Below the pieces are notes generated by a model that was given only the letters and a program-made list of their open reading frames with translations, was not told the DNA's origin and searched no databases. Source: Bacillota bacterium (GTDB taxonomy: Bacteria > Bacillota > Clostridia > Oscillospirales > Ethanoligenentaceae). From it: a stretch of 37,534 bases of DNA. The stretch is from assembly GCA_023391535.1 (NCBI GenBank), contig JAEWAU010000011.1:1-37534 (forward strand), written 5' to 3'. Made by a program: the position numbers and the translations under genes. Positions 1-7,587 of the stretch are shown here, piece by piece; the stretch's first letter is position 1; every line of letters begins with the position of its first letter.

Positions 1-433
1 TGAGGGTAACGGTTTTTGAGGGTGTTGACAACTGGCTCTTTTTGCGGCCATTTCTGCATGGCCAGCACCTTACGGCACTGCTGCACTTTTCGCGACTTTT
101 TGCTGCACTTTTATTTTACCGAATACAAAGCCCGAACCTGAGCCCGCATTTTTATCATTTTTTCTTGATTTTCTCCCTGTATCTTCCTATAATCTATCGT
201 ATACGGAAATCAGATCCACCGAAGGGCCGCGAAAGATTATTGCAGGGTGCACCACCATTCGTTTTGCCGCAATTTAAGGTGTTCGTGCTACATGGACCAT
301 AAGGGCAGTGCGCCCGGATTTATAGTAAGAGAGTACATTTTCTGTGAAAAGACGTTTACCGCACAGGTACTCCATTACGGGGGCAGTTCAGCCTTCCGTC
401 AATCTTTATGAGAATCACTGTAGGGAAAAGGAA
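1..433. other. 5' intergenic region, AT-rich
   Basis: No convincing gene is visible here. The open frame at 42-302 lacks a good ribosome site and has composition typical of non-coding AT-rich DNA. The stretch holds a promoter-like pair (165-193) and a long leader of about 230 bases before the regulator start at 434. A short inverted repeat (GGCCAT / ATGGCC, 47-64) lies near the left edge. Confidence 0.5.
165..193 (+). promoter_or_regulatory. Sigma-A type promoter for the ArsR-like regulator
   Basis: TTGATT at 165-170 and TATAAT at 188-193 are separated by 17 bases. A start near 200 would leave a leader of about 230 bases before the ATG at 434. The match is good by sequence but no transcript evidence exists. 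Confidence 0.55.
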
Positions 434-1363
434 ATGGGAAATAAAGATTTGTCGATCGACATCGGTCAGATCGACGACCTCTACCAGGTCTCTAAAGCGC
501 TGGCATCCAAAACGCGGATCCAAATCGTGAACCTGTTGCGCACCAATGCGTACAATGTCAACGAAATCGCGAACAAACTGAATATTCCTACCTCTTCTGC
601 CGCATTAAGCGTGAAGCTCCTGGAAAAGGCAGGTATCATCAATTCGGAAATGCAGCCAGGAAATAGGGGCTCCATGAAGGTGTGCAGTCTCCGTTTGGAT
701 GAAATCGGCATCCGGCTGAACGCCAGTAGTTCAACTGAGCACACCGACAAATTTACCCTGAGCATGCCTATCGGGAATTTCGTGGATTGCGCTCCAGTTC
801 CGACCTGCGGACTGATTAATGAGCGCGGATACATCGACAGTGAAGACAGGCCCCGTTCTTTTTATAATCCAAACCGGACCAGTGCTCAGCTGATATGGAT
901 GTACAAAGGGCATATCACTTATCGCTTTCCTAACTACATCATCGACTACAACAATGTGCGCTCCCTCGAATTTTCCTGTGAGCTTTGCTCGGAGGCTCCC
1001 AATTACCGGCTTGTCTGGCCGTCTGACATTACCGTCTGGGTCAATGGCTTCGAGATCGGGACATGGACCAGTCCAGGGGACTTGGGCGGGCGCAGAGGAA
1101 AACTGAACCCGGACTGGTGGTCCGACGCCTGTACGCAGTATGGGTTGCTGAAAACATTTCAAATTATGGACGACGGCTCCTATATCGATGGGCAGAGGTC
1201 CTCAGATACCACACTCGAAATGCTCCACTTACGCGGCAAGAGCTACGTGGAGTTTACGATCGGCATCAAGGAAAATGCGAAAAACGTAGGCGGCTTCAAT
1301 CTTTTCGGGGAAAAGTTCGGAGATTACGAACAGAATATTGTGTTGGCGATCTACTATAATTAA
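434..1363 (+). CDS. ArsR-type HTH regulator with large C-terminal domain
   Basis: A 309-residue protein. Residues about 10-80 form a winged helix of the ArsR type (ALASKTRIQIVNLLR, then NEIANKLNIPTSSAALSV as the recognition region). The remaining 220 residues are a separate, tryptophan- and tyrosine-rich, beta-looking domain that I do not recognise. It could bind a sugar or other ligand, but that is a guess. Start choice: a GTG at 344 is in frame, but ATG at 434 is preceded by AGGG/AAGGA and begins just before the HTH, so 434 is preferred. The gene is followed 133 bases later by an acyltransferase-like membrane protein on the same strand, which may be its target. Base composition is lower in GC than the DNA after 2535, consistent with acquisition by transfer. 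Confidence 0.75.
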   Translation: MGNKDLSIDIGQIDDLYQVSKALASKTRIQIVNLLRTNAYNVNEIANKLNIPTSSAALSVKLLEKAGIINSEMQPGNRGSMKVCSLRLDEIGIRLNASSSTEHTDKFTLSMPIGNFVDCAPVPTCGLINERGYIDSEDRPRSFYNPNRTSAQLIWMYKGHITYRFPNYIIDYNNVRSLEFSCELCSEAPNYRLVWPSDITVWVNGFEIGTWTSPGDLGGRRGKLNPDWWSDACTQYGLLKTFQIMDDGSYIDGQRSSDTTLEMLHLRGKSYVEFTIGIKENAKNVGGFNLFGEKFGDYEQNIVLAIYYN

Positions 1364-1496
1364 GGCCGCGGCGGAACAGATATTCCTCTGCGCGCGCCCA
1401 ATCGCTCTCACGGCGAACTCTGTCCCGGCATGGCAAACCGTAAGGGCTGGGCGCCCTATGCCCGTTATCCAAATAATTGTTTGGGGATGCAGCGAT

Positions 1497-2531
1497 ATGG
1501 CGAAAGAGAGAGCCCGATTTTTGGATATGTTTAAGGTCATGCTGGTCGTGGGTATGGTGCTGTGCCACGTTATCCAGCTGACAGGGCCGCGAGGCAAAGG
1601 ATTGCCGTTCGGTATCGCACAGTTCATCAACTTGATTACCTTTTCCGGCTTTCTGTTCTGCTTTGGTTTTGCCGTCGGCATAGCTTATTTTGGGAAGACA
1701 AAAAGGCAGGTCCGGCGCAATTTTGCGATCAACTGCAGCAAGGCGTTGGCCGCCTTTTACATCTCGGGCATCGCCTATGAAACATTGCTTTCCTCCTCTT
1801 CTTTTAATCTGAAGGTTCTTCTCCAGATCCTCGTTTTCTACCATCTCCCTGGATATTCTGAGTTTCTCGCCTCCTTCTTCGCACTAGATCTCCTCACCTG
1901 GGTCTTTTTCAACCAGCTCAAGGCGCTGTCACAAAGCAAGCCCGCGATCGTCGTTTTCGTGCTAATCTCACTGGCAGCCACTTTTCTTCCCTATCAACTT
2001 GTCCAACCCAACCAGCTGGGGATTTTAATTGGTTCCACGCACGTTATCACCTTCCCGGTGCTCCAGTATTTCGGGTACTATATCATGGGAATTTATTTTC
2101 AGCAGCATAAAGTGGTTCTTAATAAAATTTTCCTCCCAATAGCAATCCTTTGCAGCGCGCTTTTTGTTGGCTATGTGATATGGGTGAAAGACGTACCCGG
2201 CCGGTTCCCTCCCTCTATTTTTTGGATTGTCGGCGCGGCCGGCTTTTTATACGGGTATTATCTGCTTGCGCGTAAAATCTCTTCTGTAATTAAAAAGGAT
2301 AATCCGCTGTACTTTATTGGGGAAAACACGCTCTTTTTCCTGGTTCTCAGCAACTTGATCATCTTCGCCATCCGCGCTGCCAGCCCCATCCGTTTTAATC
2401 TTCCTGCCTCGTTTTTGATGGATGCCGTCATTCTGCTGTTCTGTTACATGGTCATCTACCTGATCAGACGGGCTCAAAAAATGTTGGCTTTACACGGTGC
2501 GCCGTATGCTGACAAGACCCGCGCAAAATAA
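1497..2531 (+). CDS. Acyltransferase-3-like integral membrane protein
   Basis: A 344-residue protein with about ten hydrophobic segments spread along its length. The N-terminus (RFLDMFKVMLVVGMVLCHV) matches the first helix of the acyltransferase 3 / OpgC-like membrane acetyltransferase group, in which a conserved R/D and a histidine at the end of helix 1 are typical. Such enzymes move acyl groups onto surface sugars, peptidoglycan or small metabolites across the cytoplasmic membrane. The substrate cannot be told here. The frame is open from 1338, but the ATG at 1497 starts at the expected N-terminus and has TTGGGG about ten bases upstream. It follows the ArsR-like regulator and may be controlled by it. 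The C-terminus ends just before the composition break at about 2535. Confidence 0.65.
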   Translation: MAKERARFLDMFKVMLVVGMVLCHVIQLTGPRGKGLPFGIAQFINLITFSGFLFCFGFAVGIAYFGKTKRQVRRNFAINCSKALAAFYISGIAYETLLSSSSFNLKVLLQILVFYHLPGYSEFLASFFALDLLTWVFFNQLKALSQSKPAIVVFVLISLAATFLPYQLVQPNQLGILIGSTHVITFPVLQYFGYYIMGIYFQQHKVVLNKIFLPIAILCSALFVGYVIWVKDVPGRFPPSIFWIVGAAGFLYGYYLLARKISSVIKKDNPLYFIGENTLFFLVLSNLIIFAIRAASPIRFNLPASFLMDAVILLFCYMVIYLIRRAQKMLALHGAPYADKTRAK

Positions 2532-2537
2532 CCCATT

Positions 2538-2750
2538 ATGCTTCGGCTGAAAAGAGGAGAGCGGGTCGCTTTCCGGGAGCGCGTTCACGTGAATCTGGTT
2601 TCGGCGCTGCGTACGGCGGCGGTGAACCCGGCGCGGGTAATCGGAGCGGAGAACCGCAGGGACGCCGCCCGGCCGGGCTTCGACGCCGATCTCAACCTGC
2701 TGCGCGACAATCTTTCGGTCGCCTTTACGATGGTGCGCGGGGGGTGCTAA
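2538..2750 (+). pseudogene. C-terminal remnant of a NagA-like amidohydrolase
   Basis: The 70-codon frame from 2538 resembles the last 50-60 residues of amidohydrolases, best matched by N-acetylglucosamine-6-phosphate deacetylase. The signature is ALRTAAVNPARVIG, then PGFDADLNLL and LSVAFTMVRG. In intact NagA this is the C-terminal strand pair closing the small beta domain, and no catalytic metal residues lie there. About 300 upstream residues are missing, so the fragment cannot be an active enzyme. It sits exactly where base composition changes, right after the acyltransferase gene, and is followed by a terminator. Inference: the 5' part was lost when the upstream block was inserted or rearranged. 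A different amidohydrolase subfamily is possible. Confidence 0.6.
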
Positions 2751-2780
2751 AGCATAGGGGCAGCCGCAGGACAGCCCTTC

Positions 2781-2832
2781 AAAAAAAAGCCGGAGCAACC
2801 TACCCGCAAAGGGTTGGCTGCTCCGGCTTTTT
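2781..2832. terminator. Bidirectional Rho-independent terminator
   Basis: A ten-base perfect stem (AGCCGGAGCA at 2788-2797, TGCTCCGGCT at 2819-2828) with further partial pairing (ACC/GGT) inside it. It is followed by five T on the plus strand and preceded by eight A, which gives eight T on the minus strand. It would stop the NagA remnant transcript and the GH30 operon coming from the right. Confidence 0.85.
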
Positions 2833-2920
2833 GCCTTGCATTTTTGTTGTGAAAGAAACTCAAAAATGATTAGAGTATCATAAAATGGAATCCGGCAAAG
2901 AACAGAAGCGAAAAGCAAAA

Positions 2921-4300
2921 TCACAGCGAATAGCGCAGGGTGGCGATGGAGTGCGGCGGGGCCACAAAAGCCGCCGCGCCGCCGGAGCACACGTCCTTGA
3001 GGGTATACGGCACGCCGGTGTTCGTACGGTTCAAAACCACGACGGAGCAGCACCCGTCCGGAGCAGTGAAAGCCGCCGTTTCCAGCGCGGAATGATAGCA
3101 CGAATGCGCCACGCGCCGCGAACCCGCGGGGATGCAGGCCGAGAAATGCCGGATCATCCAGTAGGAGGGCTGGAACGTCAGGCGCCCGGAGCCCCGGTCG
3201 TAGATGAGCGGAGCGCCGCAGTAATTGCCAACGTGGTTTGGTCCCCCCTGTTCGTCGAGCAATACGTTCCAATCCAAAAACGCGTTCATGCCGTTATTGA
3301 AATTGCCGAGCATATCGTGCGCGTAACGTTCGCCGAATTCCCACGGCGACTGTTCCGGCGAAGCGGGCGCGCCCTCCCGCGCCGTTTGGGAAACGGCGGT
3401 AAGCTCCACGCAGCCTTCCGTAAAGAGCAGCTCCTTCTCGGGGAAAAAACGGCCGCACAGGCCGACGTTTTCAAAGTGATCTCCCGAATACCAGTGAAAG
3501 CCGATTCCGTCGGCCGCGGCGCGGGCCTGCGGATCGGAAAAGATCTCCCGGGCACGGGAAAAAACGTTCTCCTTGTTATGATCCCAGATGATGATTTTGA
3601 CGCCGCCGAGCCCGGCTTCGCGCAGCGCGGGGCGCAGGAAATCGCGCAGGAGGCGCTGCTCCTGCACCGCGGAATACACGCAGGATTCCCAAACCTGAAC
3701 CGCATGCGGCTCGTTCTGGACGGTGATCGCCCGGATATCCAGCCCGCGTTCGCGGCATGCCAGAATAAAGCGGACCACATACCGCGCCCACGTTTCGTAG
3801 TATTCCGGCAGCAGCTCGCCGCCGTGGCACATCTCGCCGTTGCTCTTCATCCACGCGGGCGGGCTCCACGGCGAGGCGAGAATGGCGGGCGAAGCGCCGC
3901 GAAACGCGCGGATATCCTCAAGGAAGGGCAGAAGGGCGTCCTTGTCCGGCGCGAGGCTGAAGCTTTCAAGAGCGGTATCGCCCGGCTTATCGCAGTACGA
4001 GTAGTTTCCGGAGGAAAAATCACAGCTGCCGATGGGCATTCTTGCGAGGGTGTAGGCAAGGCCGTCCGCGGCATAGCAGGCCTTGAGGAACCGCTTCCGG
4101 TTATCGGGAGACATGCAGCGGTAGGTTTGCGCCGCGGCCTGCGTCAGCGCGCCGCCGAACCCCGTGATCTCCTGGTACGGTAGATCGCGGTATACCAGAA
4201 GAAGCTGCATCTCGATGCCCGTTTCGTCTTTTTGAAACGAAAGACCGGAGGTTTTCAAGAACGGAGCGGCGTCTTTGGAAGATTGAATATACTCGAACAA
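2921..4300 (-). CDS. Glycoside hydrolase family 30 (glucosylceramidase-like)
   Basis: A 459-residue retaining beta-glycosidase of family GH30. The TIM barrel carries the acid/base glutamate in TVQNEP (E197) and the nucleophile in LLFTEG (E295). Upstream are FGGALT (about 48-53) and SPWSPPAWMK (about 143-152), both typical of the family, and a beta-sandwich C-terminus follows. No signal peptide is present, so it acts in the cytoplasm on imported glycosides; GH30 members cleave beta-glucosides, beta-xylosides or beta-1,6-glucans. The start is TTG at 4300, supported by AAAGGGGA about eight bases upstream. It is the last gene of a minus-strand run with an acetyltransferase, an isomerase-like protein and an oxidoreductase. 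A terminator lies downstream at 2781-2832. Confidence 0.9.
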   Translation of the reverse strand: MFEYIQSSKDAAPFLKTSGLSFQKDETGIEMQLLLVYRDLPYQEITGFGGALTQAAAQTYRCMSPDNRKRFLKACYAADGLAYTLARMPIGSCDFSSGNYSYCDKPGDTALESFSLAPDKDALLPFLEDIRAFRGASPAILASPWSPPAWMKSNGEMCHGGELLPEYYETWARYVVRFILACRERGLDIRAITVQNEPHAVQVWESCVYSAVQEQRLLRDFLRPALREAGLGGVKIIIWDHNKENVFSRAREIFSDPQARAAADGIGFHWYSGDHFENVGLCGRFFPEKELLFTEGCVELTAVSQTAREGAPASPEQSPWEFGERYAHDMLGNFNNGMNAFLDWNVLLDEQGGPNHVGNYCGAPLIYDRGSGRLTFQPSYWMIRHFSACIPAGSRRVAHSCYHSALETAAFTAPDGCCSVVVLNRTNTGVPYTLKDVCSGGAAAFVAPPHSIATLRYSL

Positions 4301-4435
4301 AAGAAAATCCCCTTTCTGTAAGCACGGTTGTGCCGCAGCCTTCCCGGCCCGTCCGCTCAGGGCGCCATTTTGCGCTCCCAGGCGAAATCTTCCGCAAAAC
4401 GGCGGGGAAGACGTCCCGTACCGCTTCCGCGGCCG

Positions 4436-5596
4436 TCACACCTGGTCGGCCGGCGGCCAGTAAAACGGAAGCGGGAACCAGGAGGCGGCGCAGCCGGGCA
4501 GAGCATGCGGCTCGTAGGTGTAAAGCGGACTCACGGCAGAAAACAGAAACCGCAGCGCCTGGAATTCGGGCAGCGAAAAATCGGCCGGTTCGTCCGTGAG
4601 GTCAACGGCGATCTTTTCGCCGGCCACCGCAATGCGGAACCGGACACGCTCCCCGATCCCGAACACGAGCGTTCCGTCGCGCAGCGGCGCGTAGGAGGCT
4701 TTGAGAAGGAGCAGCTGCCGGATCAGATCCGGATACGAGAAAATATGGAGGCTTTCGGATATGCCCGCGGTCATGCCGTCGCAAAAGGCGTCCAGAGCGG
4801 CCATCCGGCCGGTTTCAAACGGCGCGAGCAGAAGCTCCGCCGAGTAGCGGCCAAAGAAAGCGAGATGCCGGGCCAGCAGTTCCGGCAGAGCCGACGCGTC
4901 CGAAAGCTCCAGCTCGCAGATTTCGGCGCCGTCCGGCGAGGCAACGAGATATCCCGCGAACGCGCCGTCCTTCAAAACCGCAAAGGGACGCGCGTTCCAC
5001 GAGCAGCAGATATCGTAGAACCGCCGCCCCGGGCGGAGAACGTAAAACGGCCGCCGCTCCTGCAGGCGGTGCGCCGCCTGCAAAAGCTCCGTATCGCCGG
5101 GAGCGAGCGGCCTGAGCGAAACACGCCCGGTCGGCAGCCCGGGGAACGCGTGGCGCAGATTGTCGCGGGTTACGGTGCAGGAAAGGCGCTGCATGCAGGG
5201 CTCGTAGCCGAAATATTCGTAACGCTGCCGCTGCCCGGAAAGCAGCGTGAAAGCGACGCCTTCCCGCTCCATATCCTCCAGAGCGCGCGCGATGAGCGCC
5301 TGCATCAGGCCGCGCCCGCGGTAATCCCGGTGGACGGAGACGGTTCCGATGGGGCGTACGGAAAATTTCCGCCCGGCGATCACGGCCTCGAGCGGATAAG
5401 AGAGAACGGCGGCGACGATCCGGCCGTTTTCCTTTGCGAGATAATGGTACTGCTCCGTGTCGGAGCCGTTCCGGTAGAGTTTGGGAAGCAGGGAAGAGAA
5501 GTCCGTCTTTTCGGTTTCGGAGCTGAACACGTCGTTTGCGAACGCGACGATCGCCTCCAGTTCGGAAGGCGCTCCTTTTACAAATTCGATGCTCAA
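4436..5596 (-). CDS. Eis-like GNAT family N-acetyltransferase
   Basis: A 386-residue protein of the Eis/COG4552 architecture: an N-terminal GNAT domain (acetyl-CoA loop VHRDYRGRGLMQALI, about residues 88-102), a second degenerate GNAT-like half, and a C-terminal sterol-carrier-like domain (FGIGERVRFRI...GEKIAVDLTDEP). Eis proteins acetylate amines, including aminoglycosides in some species. Neither substrate nor resistance can be assigned here. The length fits the family (about 390-410). The start is TTG at 5596 with AAGGGG about ten bases upstream. It lies inside the carbohydrate locus, 36 bases after the isomerase-like gene. Its metabolic link to the locus is unclear, and it may simply share the transcript. 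Confidence 0.8.
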   Translation of the reverse strand: MSIEFVKGAPSELEAIVAFANDVFSSETEKTDFSSLLPKLYRNGSDTEQYHYLAKENGRIVAAVLSYPLEAVIAGRKFSVRPIGTVSVHRDYRGRGLMQALIARALEDMEREGVAFTLLSGQRQRYEYFGYEPCMQRLSCTVTRDNLRHAFPGLPTGRVSLRPLAPGDTELLQAAHRLQERRPFYVLRPGRRFYDICCSWNARPFAVLKDGAFAGYLVASPDGAEICELELSDASALPELLARHLAFFGRYSAELLLAPFETGRMAALDAFCDGMTAGISESLHIFSYPDLIRQLLLLKASYAPLRDGTLVFGIGERVRFRIAVAGEKIAVDLTDEPADFSLPEFQALRFLFSAVSPLYTYEPHALPGCAASWFPLPFYWPPADQV

Positions 5597-5632
5597 ATAC
5601 GTTTTGCCCCTTTCACAGGCTGCTTTAGAAGG

Positions 5633-6481
5633 TTACAGGCCGGCAATCAGATCCTCAAGCAGCTTCTTCGCGTTTAAAATATCCCGCCGCTGCTCTTCGC
5701 CGGTGATTTCGCGCTCGATCGTGATGTCGCCGCGGTACCCGATTTCCCGGAGCTTTTTCAGAAAGCGCGGGTAATCCACCTTGCCTTCGCCGAGCGGAAC
5801 CTCTCTGCCCAGCCCGTGCCCGTCCGTGGGGTAAAGCCCGTCCTTTCCGTGGATGCCGAGCACATATTCGCCGAAAACATCCAGCGCGTCCACGGGGTTG
5901 GCCTTGCCGTACAGAACCAGGTTGGCCGGGTCCAGATTGATGCCGACGTTGTCGTACCCGATATCCTGAATGGCGCGTTTGAGCGTCACGGGCGTTTCCT
6001 GCCCCGTCTCGAACAGGAAGATCTGCCCGTTATCCCTGCATTTGCGCACAATCTCCCGAAGCGCCGCCAGAACCCCGGCGTAGTTCGGGTCGTGTGGGTT
6101 TTCCGGCAGAAAGCCGACATGCGTCGCCATCTGGCCGACGTGCAGCTCTTTGGCGAAATCCGAGCCCTCTTTGAGCATCTGCGTCCGCTGGAAGCGATAG
6201 GCCGGCGGAACGAGCCCGAGCGTCTCCTGCCCCTCGTAGAAATTCCACTCGCAGGGGCCTTCCCAGCCGCACCAGAATGCGCTGACGGAAACGCCGCAGC
6301 GCTGCGCCGCCCCGCGGATTTCCTCGGCGGCGGCAGGGTCGTTGATCACCTTCCGGCTCCAGCACACCACCTGGCAGCTTTGCATGCCCATGCCGGCGAG
6401 CTCCTCAAATTTTCGGCCGATGCCGCCTTTCCCGCCGAAACGGTCGTTTTCGTCGATCTGAATCAAAGCTCCTACTTTCAT
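5633..6481 (-). CDS. Sugar phosphate isomerase/epimerase-like TIM barrel
   Basis: A 282-residue protein of the xylose-isomerase-like/AP-endonuclease-2 fold. Recognisable metal-site strands include FLFETGQE, VGINLDPANL, VLGIHGKDG and ITIEREITG, which supply Glu, Asp, His and Glu ligands as in sugar epimerases. The ATG at 6481 overlaps the stop of the oxidoreductase gene (ATGA), with GAAGGAGG upstream inside that gene, so the two are translationally coupled. This pairing with a Gfo/Idh/MocA protein is very common in inositol and keto-sugar conversion pathways. The substrate here is unknown but is probably a sugar released or modified in the same locus. Confidence 0.85.
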   Translation of the reverse strand: MKVGALIQIDENDRFGGKGGIGRKFEELAGMGMQSCQVVCWSRKVINDPAAAEEIRGAAQRCGVSVSAFWCGWEGPCEWNFYEGQETLGLVPPAYRFQRTQMLKEGSDFAKELHVGQMATHVGFLPENPHDPNYAGVLAALREIVRKCRDNGQIFLFETGQETPVTLKRAIQDIGYDNVGINLDPANLVLYGKANPVDALDVFGEYVLGIHGKDGLYPTDGHGLGREVPLGEGKVDYPRFLKKLREIGYRGDITIEREITGEEQRRDILNAKKLLEDLIAGL

Positions 6482-7500
6482 GAATTCAGCGCCTCCTTCA
6501 CGGCACGCAGCTCCCGCAGGCCCAGGCGGACCGACGCAAGGCCTTCGGCCAGCGGAGCCCGCTCAATTTCGCGGTTTGCGAGAAGACACCCGAGAAAATA
6601 CCGGTCCTCGAGAAAATACGCGCCCAGGTTCTTGATGTTCATTCCGTTCTGTTCATAATCCGTGTCGAGTCCCGTTTCCAGCTTTGGTACGGCGGAACCG
6701 CCTTCTTTGAAGTAAACGACGAGAGGGTCCTTTGCCGCCGTGTCGTACACGACGGTCGCCTTCTCAAAGCCCGCACGGTAGCCGGCTTCGAACGGCATGT
6801 CCGGCGCGACGTTCCACACGCCTTCGGCGGATACCAAAATACTTCCGAAGCGGTAATCGGCCACGATCTGGTTCACCATGCCGCTATCGAAACGGGTGCC
6901 GCGCGCCGAGAAGGAATCCGGCTCGCCCAGCAGCCAGCGCAGGAAGTCGAGGTCGTGGATGTGGAGGTCGAGCACGACGGAGCCGGATTTGCTTTCGTCG
7001 TGGAACCAATCCTCGAATCCCCAGCGCGGGTTGCCGCTGATGCGCTTCATCACGAGGCTTTTCAGGGCGCCGTATTCTCCGCCGTCCACCAACTCTTTCA
7101 GAAAGACGTATTCCGGCGAGGAGCGCAGCACCTGGCCCACCATCACGCGGGAGGCGCGCTGCTTCTGCCGCTGCGCGAGCGCCTCGGCGTCCCGTTCCGT
7201 GAGGCAGGCCGGTTTTTCGAGAAAAATATCGAGCCCGCGGTCCATTGCGGCCAGCGCATGCTCCGCATGGAGGTAGCTCGGCAGGCATAGGAAAACGGTG
7301 TCGATCTCCGCCTGTTCGAGCAGTTCCATGCCGGTGCGGTAGCGTGCGGCTCCCGGCCAGATGTCCGCGGCGCGGTTCAGATACTCCTCCCGGCAGTCCG
7401 CAAGCGCCGTCACGCGGATGTCCATGGCCTGCGAGAGCACTTTCAGGCATTGGTTGTGGGTGGAACCCATTCCGCCGCAGCCGATCAATCCGATCTTCAT
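6478..7500 (-). CDS. Gfo/Idh/MocA family NAD(P)-dependent oxidoreductase
   Basis: A 340-residue dehydrogenase. The N-terminal Rossmann fold begins MKIGLIGCGGMGSTH (GxGxxG), followed by FLCLPSYLHAEHALAAM and the family signature FLEKPACLT (EKP). The middle DLHIHDLDFLRWLLGEP supplies the substrate-binding His and Asp. Such enzymes oxidise or reduce hydroxyl groups on sugars and cyclitols. The ATG at 7500 is preceded by AGGGAGG nine bases upstream. It is the first gene of the oxidoreductase, isomerase, acetyltransferase, GH30 run and starts 87 bases after the AraC-type regulator, so read-through from the regulator gene is possible. Confidence 0.9.
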   Translation of the reverse strand: MKIGLIGCGGMGSTHNQCLKVLSQAMDIRVTALADCREEYLNRAADIWPGAARYRTGMELLEQAEIDTVFLCLPSYLHAEHALAAMDRGLDIFLEKPACLTERDAEALAQRQKQRASRVMVGQVLRSSPEYVFLKELVDGGEYGALKSLVMKRISGNPRWGFEDWFHDESKSGSVVLDLHIHDLDFLRWLLGEPDSFSARGTRFDSGMVNQIVADYRFGSILVSAEGVWNVAPDMPFEAGYRAGFEKATVVYDTAAKDPLVVYFKEGGSAVPKLETGLDTDYEQNGMNIKNLGAYFLEDRYFLGCLLANREIERAPLAEGLASVRLGLRELRAVKEALNS

Positions 7501-7587
7501 TCGAAATATCCTCCCTTGTTTTAAGTACGCTGTGCTTTGCCGGCTTTTTTACGGGAAAGCCGAGGAGCGGCGCAGATTTGGGCGCGG

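Noticed and set aside
42..302. A plus-strand 86-codon frame at the left edge
   Set aside because: No ribosome site, and the predicted promoter at 165-193 lies inside it.
4328..5677. A plus-strand open frame of 449 codons, and a similar one at 2885-4183
   Set aside because: Both lie opposite clear minus-strand genes (GNAT, GH30) and have arginine-rich, low-complexity translations typical of antisense frames in GC-rich DNA.
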